The notes: generated by a model from the sequence alone, not told the origin. 64,000 nucleotides of DNA from Streptomyces sp. ITFR-16 (GCF_031844705.1 NZ_CP134609.1:6696001-6760000), one strand, 5' to 3'. Shown: positions 7,352-15,228, numbered from the stretch's first letter. Numbers and translations are program-made.

Positions 7352-7936
7352 TCAGCCGGCCGCTTCTCTGCGGCGCGCCCGGTACGCGGCGACGTGCAGG
7401 CGGTTACCGCAGGTGCGGCTCGAGCAGTAGCGGCGGGAGCGGTTGCGCGAGAGGTCGACGAACGCGCGCCGGCAGTCCGGCGCCTCGCAGCGCCGCAGCC
7501 GCTCCGTCTCGCCCGCCACGATGATGAAGGCGAGGGCCATGCCGCAGTCCGCCGCCAGGTGGTCGGCGAGCGAGGCGTCCGGCGAGAAGTAGTGCACGTG
7601 CCAGTCGTAGCCGTCGTGGTTGCTGAGCTGCGGGGTGGTGCCCGCGGCGGCCACCAGTGCGTTCACGAGCGACGCTGCGATCTGTGCGTCGTCCGCGGCG
7701 AAGACCTCGGCGAACCTGGCCCGTACGTCGTGCACGGCGCGCAGGTCCTTCTCGCCCAGCTCGTTGACGCCGCTCACGCGGTGGCGCGCGGCGAACGCGT
7801 ACAGCGCCGCGAGGTCGGCGAGCCCGTCGGGCCCGTCGGCAGGGGGCCCGTCCTCGTGCGGCTCGCTCTCCGGCGCGGTATTCACCAGATCGACCACCGT
7901 GTCGAGGGCGATCCGGGTGTCGTGGGGGATCAGCAC
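7352..7936 (-). CDS. CGNR zinc-finger (ABATE-domain) protein
   Basis: This 194-aa protein has an N-terminal ABATE-type domain (about 1-140) and a C-terminal CGNR zinc finger with C150, C155, C171 and C176, in which CGNRLHVAAYRAR gives the family its name. Such proteins are thought to be DNA-binding regulators responding to a small molecule through the ABATE domain; the target here is unknown. The GTG start has AGGGA 9 bases upstream, and a TAGAGT -10 box (7986-7991, minus strand) gives a 5' leader of about 40 bases. Confidence 0.85.
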   Translation of the reverse strand: MLIPHDTRIALDTVVDLVNTAPESEPHEDGPPADGPDGLADLAALYAFAARHRVSGVNELGEKDLRAVHDVRARFAEVFAADDAQIAASLVNALVAAAGTTPQLSNHDGYDWHVHYFSPDASLADHLAADCGMALAFIIVAGETERLRRCEAPDCRRAFVDLSRNRSRRYCSSRTCGNRLHVAAYRARRREAAG

Positions 7937-8244
7937 GCTTTCGCTCCCTGGCCTCCGGCGGGCGGGCGCCCGCCGATGCCGGCTGACTCTACTGCTCGCC
8001 CCCGGCGTCCCGGGGGCCTAAGGGGCTCCTGGGGCTACTGAGGCCCCGGACACGCGCCGGTGGGGCCTCCTTCGTCGCCAGGGCCCGTGTGCGGCCGCCT
8101 GGCGGCGGCCGGGGGAGCGGTGCACGCGACCGGCGCCGTCACCACGGTGGATTCCGTGATGACGGCGCCGGTGTGTGCCGTATGAGGTTGTCCGCGCGGC
8201 ACCGTCTCCCCGAGTCGGACGGCGCCGTGCAGTCTCGGCCTGGC
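7937..8244. other. Intergenic region between the CGNR gene and ssgB
   Basis: This 308-base stretch has no convincing coding frame. It holds the CGNR gene's probable -10 box near 7986, a small GC hairpin around 7999-8016, and the large ssgB stem-loop at 8129-8172. Nothing else was recognised. Confidence 0.6.
8129..8172 (-). terminator. Large stem-loop downstream of ssgB
   Basis: Two 19-nt arms (8129-8147 and 8154-8172) pair with a single mismatch around a 6-base loop. It begins 73 bases beyond the ssgB stop and probably ends that transcript. There is no U-tract. Confidence 0.6.
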
Positions 8245-8658
8245 TCAGCTCTCGGCCAGGATGTGCGACAACTCCGTGTCGAGATCGAAGTGACGATGCT
8301 CGGTGCCCGGCGGAACCGCGGCGTCGGTCCTCTTCAGGAACGACTCCAGGGCCCGTGCCGGGGCTTCGAGCAGGGCTTCGCCCTCTGGGGAGCTCAGTGC
8401 GATACAGACGACGCCCTGGCCGTGACTACGGGATGGCCAGACGCGGACGTCTCCGGTGCCGGTGGGCCGGTGCAGCCCCTCGGCAAGGAGGTCACGGGCG
8501 AAAACCCACTCGACCGTCTCCTCCGCTCCGGTGTGGAAGGTGGCGTGCACGGCATACGGATCGGCCGTGTCATACCGCAGGCCCGCGGGTACAGGCAGTG
8601 AGGACTCGCTCGACACAACGAGGCGCAGGTGCAGCTCGCAGCTGACCGTGGTGTTCAT
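8245..8658 (-). CDS. ssgB: Sporulation/cell-division regulator SsgB
   Basis: This 137-aa SsgA-like protein starts MNTTVSCELHLRLV and contains LPVPAGLRYDTADPYAVHATF, features of SsgB, which is nearly invariant among streptomycetes. Family knowledge: SsgB, placed by SsgA, recruits FtsZ to future septum sites during sporulation-specific division in aerial hyphae. The length matches the family exactly. An in-frame extension upstream to 8724 is basic and unlike SsgB and is rejected. The gene stands alone on the minus strand, divergent from the PGPGW membrane gene. A possible sigma-H-type promoter lies about 60-85 bases upstream. Confidence 0.95.
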   Translation of the reverse strand: MNTTVSCELHLRLVVSSESSLPVPAGLRYDTADPYAVHATFHTGAEETVEWVFARDLLAEGLHRPTGTGDVRVWPSRSHGQGVVCIALSSPEGEALLEAPARALESFLKRTDAAVPPGTEHRHFDLDTELSHILAES

Positions 8659-8717
8659 AAGCGCCAGGGCCTTTCGCTCAGTGTGCGCTCGGGGATTCGC
8701 ACGTCGGCGAAATCGAC

Positions 8718-8743
8718 ATGCCACCTACGGTGGCGTTGTAAAC
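8718..8743 (-). promoter_or_regulatory. Possible stress-sigma (SigH/SigB-type) promoter of ssgB
   Basis: On the minus strand GTTTAC (8738-8743) is followed after 12 bases by GGTGGCAT (8718-8725), resembling the GTTT...GGGTAT pattern of SigB-like factors. The ssgB gene of S. coelicolor has been reported to be SigH-dependent, which motivated the search; the match here is imperfect. Confidence 0.35.
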
Positions 8744-8848
8744 CCCTCTGACCGTTTTGTGATCCTTCAGGTAGCTCGTACAGCGGTGTGTAACTTTGAG
8801 TCATGCGGCCATTCCAGTGACGAGAGGCGTTCGGGTAGGTTGACCCCC

Positions 8849-9340
8849 ATGAATGCGGAGAGTGACGAGCGGGACGGAGTCGCCGCACCGGCGGAGCCGG
8901 CGCCCGCGACGGGGGACACCGCCCCCAGCGGGGCGGGAGAGGTCACACAGGGTGTGACGAAGGAGGACCGGGAGCTCGGCTCCAGAGCGCCCGGGTTCAT
9001 CAAGGCGTCCAGAGCACTGCACCTGAGCTGGCAGGTCGGCGTCTTCGTGGTCGGCCTCGCCGTGGTCGTGGCCGGCATCATCATGCTGCCGCTGCCCGGC
9101 CCCGGGTGGCTGGTGATCTTCGGCGGCATGGCGATCTGGGCGACCGAGTTCGTCTGGGCGCAGCTGGTCCTGCGCTGGACCCGGCGGAAGGTCACCGAGG
9201 CCGCCCAGCGGGCGCTCGACCCCAAGGTCCGGCGGCGCAACATCGCGCTCACGGTCATCGGGCTCGTGATCATCGCGGTGCTGGTGGGGATCTACGTGTG
9301 GAAGTTCGGAATCGTCATGCCGTGGAAGATCCGCGAGTGA
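8849..9340 (+). CDS. PGPGW-motif transmembrane protein (TIGR02611-like)
   Basis: This 163-aa membrane protein has an acidic, disordered N-terminus (about 1-58), two adjacent transmembrane helices at about 61-98 enclosing the diagnostic LPLPGPGWLVIFGG motif, a basic cytoplasmic stretch (RWTRRKVTEAAQRALD) and a third helix near 135-155. The family is widespread in actinobacteria with no known function. The ATG at 8849 has no ribosome site; a TAGGTT box ends 7 bases upstream, compatible with leaderless translation. The gene ends about 55 bases before tRNA-Val. Confidence 0.8.
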   Translation: MNAESDERDGVAAPAEPAPATGDTAPSGAGEVTQGVTKEDRELGSRAPGFIKASRALHLSWQVGVFVVGLAVVVAGIIMLPLPGPGWLVIFGGMAIWATEFVWAQLVLRWTRRKVTEAAQRALDPKVRRRNIALTVIGLVIIAVLVGIYVWKFGIVMPWKIRE

Positions 9341-9391
9341 CCCGGGGATGGTCGGGGCGCGCCGCTGACATGGGGTAATGTTTGGCGTGCG

Positions 9392-9472
9392 CCCGGGCGA
9401 TTAGCTCAGTGGGAGAGCGCTTCGTTCACACCGAAGAGGTCACTGGTTCGAACCCAGTATCGCCCACCCCGG
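9392..9472. repeat. 81-bp direct repeat, copy 1 (contains tRNA-Val CAC)
   Basis: This segment is identical to 12229-12309. It covers the whole tRNA plus three bases 5' and six bases 3'. Only the tRNA flanks diverge beyond that. Confidence 0.9.
9395..9466 (+). tRNA. tRNA-Val (CAC)
   Basis: This 72-nt cloverleaf has acceptor stem GGGCGAT/ATCGCCC, anticodon loop TTCACAC (CAC), T-arm ACTGG TTCGAAC CCAGT and an A discriminator; CCA is not encoded. TAATGT at 9376-9381 is a possible -10 box. A hairpin terminator follows at 9479. Confidence 0.96.
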
Positions 9473-9478
9473 ACCGAC

Positions 9479-9508
9479 GGCCCGGAAGCTTCTCCAAGCT
9501 TCCGGGCC
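9479..9508. terminator. Bidirectional stem-loop terminator
   Basis: Thirteen base pairs (9479-9491 with 9496-9508) close a CTCC loop between the tRNA-Val and the 3' end of the convergent large membrane gene. Confidence 0.8.
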
Positions 9509-9562
9509 CTCGGCGTTGTGGTGCGCGGCCGGCCCGGGCACCCCGGGCCGGCCCCTCGCCAC

Positions 9563-12070
9563 CTACCGCATCCGGCCCAGGGCGTCCCGCAGCCGCCGGG
9601 CGTCGCGCAGCCGCTTCTCGTACGTCGCCCCCACCGCCAGCAGCAGCGCCCCGGCCAGCGCCGGCGCCACCCAGCGCGGCATCGCCCCCACCACCTGCAC
9701 CACGTAGGGCGCCAGCTCGTGCAGCGCGTCCAGCGCCAGCACCGTGCCGCCCAGCACCAACAGCGCCTGGAGCCGCAGCCGCGCCCCCACCAGCGTGATC
9801 ACCAGCGCCGCCGCACCCAGCAGCAGCGGACGCGGCCAGTGCGCGTCGGTCCACGCGGCGAAGAGCGACGGCACCAGCGTCGCCGCCAGCCCCGCCCCGT
9901 ACGCCGTCCACGACGACGCCGACGGGTCGCGGCGCCTGCGCAGCACGCCGATCACCAGCGCGGGCACGGTCACCGGCACGGTGTACGCCTCCGGGGAGGA
10001 CACCCCCGACGCCGACAGCCTGACCCACGCCGCCAGCACGAACAGCACCGTCGCCAGATACCCGGCCACCGGACGCCGCTCCGGGCGCAGCGCCGTCGCG
10101 GCCGCCAGTACCCCGCACAGCGCCAGCACCAGGGCCAGGAACCGCAGATCGCCCAGCGCCATCACCACGGCCACCAGACCCGTGACGGCACCCGTCACCT
10201 CGACCGGTACGGCCACCGCGCGCCCCTTCAGCCGCGCACCCAGCAGCACCGTCACGGCCGGCACGGCCAGCACCAGCGGAGCCGCCCGATGCACCGACAG
10301 CTCCAGGGACGCACCGAGCGCCGCGGCCATCACCGCGGCACAGACCACCGCCGCAGACGCCGCGGACGCCTGCACCGTCACCAGCACCCGCGACGGCGAC
10401 GCGACCGAGGGGGCCTCCAGCACCACCGATGCGGTCGTGAACACCACCAGCAGCACCCCGAACGACGTGTACGTGGTGGGCTCCGTGCCCAGCGACAGCA
10501 GCGCCGCCTCCACCGCACCGGCCGACCCGATCACCGCGGCGGCCGACGCGACCCCCGAGGGACCCCGGCGCAGACCGTCCACCGCCAGGGTGAACGCCCC
10601 GGCCACCAAGACCAGTTGCATCGCCAACGCCGCCGCGTAGGACAGATCCAGCGCGGCCGGCAGCACCGTCAGGCCGGCCCATCCGAGCACCACGGCCGAC
10701 GCACCCACCGTGCCCCGCCCGCCGGAACCGGCACCGGTCACAGGCTCGGCCCACCGCAGCACGCCCTCCCACGACCGGTATGCCGCCCCGAGCACCACGG
10801 CCACCAGCAACAGCACCACCGGCGCCGCCACCATCTCGGCCCACGGCAGCCCCGTCGCGCCCACCGCACCCCGCGCGCCGTCACGCGGCACACCCGACCA
10901 CACCTGGCCCAGCTGCGTCACCGCACCCATCGACACCACCGCGACCGGGGCGAGCGAGAACAGCACCGAAGCCACCGTCACCAGCCCCGAAGCCCACATC
11001 AGCCCCTGCCGGACCGGGCCCCCCAGCGGAGCCCGTACCCCCAGCAGCAGCGCCCCGCCGCACAGCAGGTATACCGGCACCACCCAGCCGGCGGGCACCC
11101 CCGCGGCCGGCACTCCGCCCACCGCGGCCACGGCCGCCAGACCGGCCACCGTGCCCCCGACCCCCGCAGGCCCCGGGGCCGCCGACCGGGCACCCACCAG
11201 GGCGATCGCCGCACCGGCCAGCAGCAGCGCCCCCGGCGCCACCGCACCCGACGGCTCCCCGGCCGTCACCGACTCCACCAGCGCCACCAGCAGCCCGGCC
11301 GCACCCGTCCACCCCAGACCGGCACACGCCACGGCCCGCACCACCGCATCCTTGCACCGGACCGCGATCGCACAGTCGACCGCCGCCGTCGCCAGCAGCG
11401 CACCCGCGAACACCAGGGCGTCCGCCCGCTCCGCCCACGCCCACAGCACCAGAGGCAGTTGCGCGCTGAGCACCGCCAGCGGCAACGGCAGCCGCAGCCG
11501 GTTCAGAAGCAGCCCGTAGGCCGCCCACAGCACGGCGAGCACCGCCGAAGCGGCCGCGGCATAACCGAGCCCGCCCGCATCCGGCACCGCCACCCGGTGC
11601 AGCGCGTACGCATCGAGCACCATCAGCACCGACGCCAGCCCCGCCAGCGCCTCGGCCGTCGAGGACAGCCCGCGGCGCAGCAGCAGCGCGGGCGCGGCCA
11701 GCACCGCAGCCGTCACGGCCCCCAGCACCGCGCTGCGCCCGCCGATCCCCATCTCACCCCAGCTGACCAGGGTGAACGCGAGCGCCGCGATCGTCAGCAG
11801 CAGCCCGCCCAGGGTGAGCAGCACGTTCTGCGCACTGCGGGAGCGCGCCGCAGGAGCCTGCGGCGCGAACGGGGGAGCGGGCGGCGTCGAGACCCGGCCC
11901 GGCGGGGAGAACGGCACCCCGGGCGGGGCGGCCGGCCGCGGAGCCGGTGCCTGCAGCACGCTCACCAGCCAGGCGCGACGGGTCAGCAGCTGGGACCGGC
12001 GCAGATCGAGCCGGGCGAGCTCACGGTCGAGGATCGCCAATTCCTCGGCGGGTGGCGGCAGATGTTCCAT
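9563..12070 (-). CDS. Very large polytopic membrane protein (SCO7613 C-terminal-like)
   Basis: This 835-aa protein is almost entirely Ala/Leu/Val-rich transmembrane segments. A short N-terminal coiled-coil-like stretch (residues 1-40, EELAILDRELARLDLRRSQL) and a Pro-rich linker (43-75) precede more than twenty hydrophobic helices arranged in similar units, suggesting internal duplication. It resembles the actinobacterial membrane proteins annotated with an SCO7613 C-terminal domain; function is unknown and transport is only one possibility. The ATG at 12070 is chosen because the coding bias drops upstream; no ribosome site is visible. The gene lies alone between two identical tRNA-Val genes. 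Confidence 0.8.
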   Translation of the reverse strand: MEHLPPPAEELAILDRELARLDLRRSQLLTRRAWLVSVLQAPAPRPAAPPGVPFSPPGRVSTPPAPPFAPQAPAARSRSAQNVLLTLGGLLLTIAALAFTLVSWGEMGIGGRSAVLGAVTAAVLAAPALLLRRGLSSTAEALAGLASVLMVLDAYALHRVAVPDAGGLGYAAAASAVLAVLWAAYGLLLNRLRLPLPLAVLSAQLPLVLWAWAERADALVFAGALLATAAVDCAIAVRCKDAVVRAVACAGLGWTGAAGLLVALVESVTAGEPSGAVAPGALLLAGAAIALVGARSAAPGPAGVGGTVAGLAAVAAVGGVPAAGVPAGWVVPVYLLCGGALLLGVRAPLGGPVRQGLMWASGLVTVASVLFSLAPVAVVSMGAVTQLGQVWSGVPRDGARGAVGATGLPWAEMVAAPVVLLLVAVVLGAAYRSWEGVLRWAEPVTGAGSGGRGTVGASAVVLGWAGLTVLPAALDLSYAAALAMQLVLVAGAFTLAVDGLRRGPSGVASAAAVIGSAGAVEAALLSLGTEPTTYTSFGVLLVVFTTASVVLEAPSVASPSRVLVTVQASAASAAVVCAAVMAAALGASLELSVHRAAPLVLAVPAVTVLLGARLKGRAVAVPVEVTGAVTGLVAVVMALGDLRFLALVLALCGVLAAATALRPERRPVAGYLATVLFVLAAWVRLSASGVSSPEAYTVPVTVPALVIGVLRRRRDPSASSWTAYGAGLAATLVPSLFAAWTDAHWPRPLLLGAAALVITLVGARLRLQALLVLGGTVLALDALHELAPYVVQVVGAMPRWVAPALAGALLLAVGATYEKRLRDARRLRDALGRMR

Positions 12071-12111
12071 GGACGTGAGTGTGGCGCCCGCCACGCCGGG
12101 GGGACATGCGT

Positions 12112-12143
12112 GCGGGTACTCAGATCGCGGGCTGAGTACCCGC
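12112..12143. promoter_or_regulatory. Inverted repeat upstream of the large membrane gene
   Basis: GCGGGTACTCAG (12112-12123) and CTGAGTACCCGC (12132-12143) are a perfect 12-bp inverted repeat with an 8-base spacer, 42-73 bases before the ATG at 12070. The spacing and symmetry suit an operator for a dimeric regulator; a cruciform or RNA hairpin is the alternative. Confidence 0.4.
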
Positions 12144-12188
12144 GCACACCCCGCCGGACACCGCGCCCCCGGCGCGCCCGGAAGCGGT

Positions 12189-12218
12189 TTGAACCACACC
12201 CGCCGAGCCCTGTATCGT
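12189..12218 (+). promoter_or_regulatory. Promoter of the second tRNA-Val (CAC)
   Basis: TTGAAC (12189-12194) and TATCGT (12213-12218) have an 18-base spacer. The predicted start point lies a few bases before the tRNA at 12232. Confidence 0.55.
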
Positions 12219-12228
12219 TCAACCCGTT

Positions 12229-12309
12229 CCCGGGCGATTAGCTCAGTGGGAGAGCGCTTCGTTCACACCGAAGAGGTCACTGGTTCGAACCCAGTATCGC
12301 CCACCCCGG
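12229..12309. repeat. 81-bp direct repeat, copy 2 (contains tRNA-Val CAC)
   Basis: This segment is identical to 9392-9472 and in the same orientation, so the pair forms direct repeats around the large membrane gene. Confidence 0.9.
12232..12303 (+). tRNA. tRNA-Val (CAC), second copy
   Basis: It is identical base for base to the tRNA at 9395-9466. It has its own promoter-like element and its own terminator hairpin, so the two copies are independent transcription units. Confidence 0.96.
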
Positions 12310-12311
12310 GA

Positions 12312-12348
12312 AAGGCCGGTCCGTCAGCACCACCGACGGACCGGCCTT
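12312..12348. terminator. Stem-loop terminator
   Basis: Fourteen perfect base pairs (12312-12325 with 12335-12348) close a 9-base loop. It lies between the tRNA-Val and the end of the convergent exonuclease gene and can serve both. Confidence 0.8.
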
Positions 12349-12366
12349 CGCGTGTCCGGCACCCGC

Positions 12367-13092
12367 TCACGCCGCGGCGCGCAGCTCCGGACGCAGCGGC
12401 CAGGCCGGATCCACTGTCTCCGGTGTCCCGCTCCTGGCGAACCACGCCTGGAGGCCGCGCGCCTGAGCCGCGTGCCACACCGCCTGGAGCGTGTGCAGCT
12501 CCGCCGGTGTGAGCCGTTCGAGCCGGGTGGCGAACCTGCGCCCCACCGCCCGGACCAGCTCCAGCGACGCCGCCGCGTCGGCCGCCGCGTCGTGCGCCCC
12601 GTCCAGCACCACGCCGTACAGCTCGCACAGATCCGTCAGCGTGCGCCGCCCCTTGCGGTAGCGGTCCAGATGCTTGTCGAGCACCCGGGGATCCAGCACG
12701 CGCAGCGACGCCGGCTCCAGATACGCCGCCAGCGACGACGTCCGGTGCCGCTTCAACTCCCGGTCCAGCAGCGTCAGATCGAACGGCGCGTTCATCACGA
12801 CCAGCGGCCGGCGGGCCGCGCACTGCTCGGCCAGCGCCCGCGCCACCTCCTCCACCACCGGCGCGGGCCACCGCCCGTTGCGCTGGAGGTGGTCGTCCGT
12901 CAGCCCGTGGATCTCCGTCGCCCCCGCGGGCACCGGCACCCCCGGATTCACCAGCCAGCGGGTGACGCGCATCCGCCCGCCCGCACTGTCCTGGACCACG
13001 AGGGCGGCCGAAACGATCCGGTCCTCCTCGACGTCCACTCCCGTCGTCTCGGTGTCAAAAGCGGCCAGCGGCCCTTCGTACCAATGACTCAT
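12367..13092 (-). CDS. DEDDh-type 3'-5' exonuclease (DNA polymerase III epsilon-like)
   Basis: This 241-aa protein has the DEDDh exonuclease motifs: Exo I D13-T-E15-T-T-G, Exo II in NAPFDLTLLDREL, and Exo III in GAHDAAADA with the catalytic His and Asp. It is homologous to the proofreading subunit and to stand-alone exonucleases (DnaQ/RNase T group). Actinobacterial DnaE-type polymerases often carry their own PHP proofreading activity, so this protein may act in repair or RNA trimming instead. GAGGAG lies 8 bases before the ATG at 13092, which fixes the start well inside the longer frame. Confidence 0.88.
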   Translation of the reverse strand: MSHWYEGPLAAFDTETTGVDVEEDRIVSAALVVQDSAGGRMRVTRWLVNPGVPVPAGATEIHGLTDDHLQRNGRWPAPVVEEVARALAEQCAARRPLVVMNAPFDLTLLDRELKRHRTSSLAAYLEPASLRVLDPRVLDKHLDRYRKGRRTLTDLCELYGVVLDGAHDAAADAAASLELVRAVGRRFATRLERLTPAELHTLQAVWHAAQARGLQAWFARSGTPETVDPAWPLRPELRAAA

Positions 13093-13225
13093 CCCCGAAC
13101 TCCTCGCGCCCGCGCGGCAGATGGCGTGATTCCCCTGCCCGGTTCGGTGATACCCGCACCCTTTGCCTGATACGCCGTTTGCGGGCCGCGCTGTGCGGTG
13201 ACAACACAGGTGAAGGAGCCGGAAG

Positions 13226-13849
13226 TTGAACCGACCCGGCATCCCGAACCCCATCGGCACAGCCCGGAAGGCATACGGAGCCATGGCGCTCGCGCAGCCC
13301 GAACCGAGTGGGCTGCTGCCCCAGCGGACCGCACCGCTGCGCGGCGCACTCGCCACCACCGCCTGCATGGAGACCCTCCAGGTGGGCTACTTGCACGCGG
13401 TCGCGGCCGCGGCGGGCTGTTCCCTGTCGCAGCCCTTCCCCGACAACGGCATCGACTGGCACGTCAGCCACGGAGCCCCCGGCCATGTCGTCGACGACGA
13501 GGTGACCATCAAGGTCCAGCTGAAGTGCACCTACCAGATACCGGCCCGGCCGCCCGGCGCGAGCTTCGCCTTCACGCTCGACAACGCGCACCTCGTGAAG
13601 CTCGCCAGGACCCCCGTGTCGGTGCACAAGATCCTGGTCGTGATGCTCGTGCCCCGCAGCCAGGACGACTGGCTGCGGGCCGGGCACGACAGCCTCGACC
13701 TGCGGCACTGCTGTTACTGGACCAACCTGGCCGGCCACGCCGTGACCGGCCGGCACCGGACCACCGTACGGATCCCGACCTCGCGCATCTTCGACGACCG
13801 AGCACTCTGCGAGATCATGACCCGTGTCGGGGCGGGAGGGAGACCCTGA
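13226..13849 (+). CDS. DUF4365-domain protein with PD-(D/E)XK-like signature
   Basis: This 207-aa protein fits the DUF4365 family. Visible residues E49 (MET...VGYLHAVAAAAG), D77 (NGIDW) and Q98-L-K100 (TIKVQLKCTY) resemble the helix, Asp and (E/Q)xK layout of PD-(D/E)XK nuclease-like folds. Nuclease activity is inferred, not shown. The start is TTG with AAGGAG 7 bases upstream, which is strong enough to fix it. The stop overlaps the next start by one base (TGATG), so the two genes are probably co-translated. The gene is divergent from the exonuclease gene, 133 bases away. Confidence 0.75.
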   Translation: MNRPGIPNPIGTARKAYGAMALAQPEPSGLLPQRTAPLRGALATTACMETLQVGYLHAVAAAAGCSLSQPFPDNGIDWHVSHGAPGHVVDDEVTIKVQLKCTYQIPARPPGASFAFTLDNAHLVKLARTPVSVHKILVVMLVPRSQDDWLRAGHDSLDLRHCCYWTNLAGHAVTGRHRTTVRIPTSRIFDDRALCEIMTRVGAGGRP

Positions 13850-15114
13850 TGCACCGGCCGATGGACGAGTCCGTCAACGAAACGTTCCCGACGGCCAGCC
13901 GGCCCCACCCGGCCGAACTGCCCGGGACCTGGCCCGCCGGACCCGCGCAGGCCGGCGCCCTGCCCGACCCGGCCCGCGTCGATCCCGCGGTGCTCGGCGC
14001 CCTGCTCGCGCGGCACGGCTGGCAGCGGCGCGGCGGGGCCGCCGGACGCTACAGCCGCTGGACCCCGCCCGGACCGCCCGCCCCGCCGGGCGGCTCCACC
14101 AGCCTGCTCGTGCCCGACACCACCGCCTTCCCCGACAGCGAGGACCTGCTGGCCGAGGCCCTGACCGCCCTCGCCCGCAGCGCCGCGCCCTCCGCCCGCG
14201 ACGTCCTGGTCTCCCTCACCGTCCCCGGCGACGAGATCCACTGGTGGCGCGAGGTCCCCGAACCCGCCGCCGGAGCCGCCAGCTGGACCGGCGCGGAACG
14301 GATGCACGGAGCGGCCCGCCAGATACTGCTGGCCGGCGCGCTCGCCGTCCGGGGCCGGGCCGGCTACCACGGCGCCCGCCACCGCCGCCGCGCCCTCGCC
14401 GCGCTCGGCCCCGTCCTCATAGGGCCCGCACCCGGTGGCCGTTCCCTCACCGCCCTCGTCCCCGTCGAGACGGGCCGATCCGTCGCCGTACGGCTCTACC
14501 ACGCCCTGCACGCCGCCCGGGAAGCCGTCGACTACCAGCGGGCCACCGGCGGAATGGAGGCCTTCGACACCGCCGTCGAGGCCGGGGTCAGCCGCGAACT
14601 GACCGAGGCCCTCATCGCCCTCGTCCGGGGCTCGGAGGGCGCCGGTATCGCCGTGCGGTGGGCACCCGCCGCCGGAACCCCCGACGGCTGCCCGCTGCAC
14701 CCGGAGCCCGTGGAGTTCTCCCCGGGCGACCTGCCCGCCCTGCGCCGGGCCGGTGCCCGTTACCTCCGGGACGAACCGGCGGTGACGGTACGGATCACCG
14801 GCGCCGTCGTACGGCTGCGCCGCTCCGGACCGCGCGGGGCCGGAATCGTACGGCTGCGGGTGCTGGCGGGCGCGGAGGTGCCGCACGTACGGCTGGAGCT
14901 GGACGAGGAGGCCTACCGGATCGCGGGCCAGGCCCATCTGGTGGGGCTGCCCGTGCGGGTGGAGGGACGGCTGGAGAGCCGGGGCGGCTTCCGCCGGCTC
15001 ACCGGGGCCTCGCAGGTGGTTCCGGTGCAGGTGGACGACGCGGAACGGGACCGGCTGATGAAGTCGCTCCAGGAGAATGTCGACTATTTCGAGGAGGCGT
15101 GCGCGGGGGAGTAG
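13849..15114 (+). CDS. Uncharacterised protein coupled to the DUF4365 gene
   Basis: This 421-aa cytoplasmic protein has no recognised motif. It has a variable N-terminus (1-45), an alpha/beta middle part (about 75-240; LLVPDTTAFPDSEDLLAEAL, VLVSLTVPGDE, SLTALVPVETGRSVAVRLYHAL) and a C-terminal beta-rich domain (about 320-400; VTVRITGAVVRLRR, VRVEGRLESRGGFRRL). The repeated hydrophobic strands in the last domain look like a small barrel, but this is a guess. The ATG shares one base with the upstream stop and GGGAGGG precedes it. A hairpin after the stop separates it from thrS. Confidence 0.7.
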   Translation: MHRPMDESVNETFPTASRPHPAELPGTWPAGPAQAGALPDPARVDPAVLGALLARHGWQRRGGAAGRYSRWTPPGPPAPPGGSTSLLVPDTTAFPDSEDLLAEALTALARSAAPSARDVLVSLTVPGDEIHWWREVPEPAAGAASWTGAERMHGAARQILLAGALAVRGRAGYHGARHRRRALAALGPVLIGPAPGGRSLTALVPVETGRSVAVRLYHALHAAREAVDYQRATGGMEAFDTAVEAGVSRELTEALIALVRGSEGAGIAVRWAPAAGTPDGCPLHPEPVEFSPGDLPALRRAGARYLRDEPAVTVRITGAVVRLRRSGPRGAGIVRLRVLAGAEVPHVRLELDEEAYRIAGQAHLVGLPVRVEGRLESRGGFRRLTGASQVVPVQVDDAERDRLMKSLQENVDYFEEACAGE

Positions 15115-15135
15115 CGGTACGGGAGAGGCTGGGAG

Positions 15136-15160
15136 GCGGCCCTTTCGCTAAGGGGGCCGT
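15136..15160 (+). terminator. Stem-loop terminator
   Basis: CGGCCC (15137-15142) pairs with GGGCCG (15154-15159), extended inward by A-T pairs. It lies 22 bases after the stop of the DUF4365 partner gene, before the thrS leader. Confidence 0.5.
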
Positions 15161-15228
15161 CGGCTCGGTACGATTCACCCTGCGTGCGCCAGTGGAACGC
15201 GCCGCACCCCCTGAGTCAGGAGAGACCG

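Noticed and set aside
9518..12241. A 907-codon open frame on the + strand
   Set aside because: It is the antisense shadow of the large membrane gene; its translation is Arg/His/Gln-rich low-complexity sequence and it runs into a tRNA gene.
9395..12303. The tRNA-flanked segment as an integrated mobile element
   Set aside because: It contains no integrase, relaxase or phage gene, and the enclosed gene has normal codon use.
13849..15114. The DUF4365 partner as a known antitoxin or methyltransferase
   Set aside because: No SAM-binding, HTH or toxin-antitoxin motif is visible; a specific function cannot be supported.
15115..15228. A T-box riboswitch before thrS
   Set aside because: The leader is only about 100 bases and shows neither the conserved T-box sequence nor an antiterminator.
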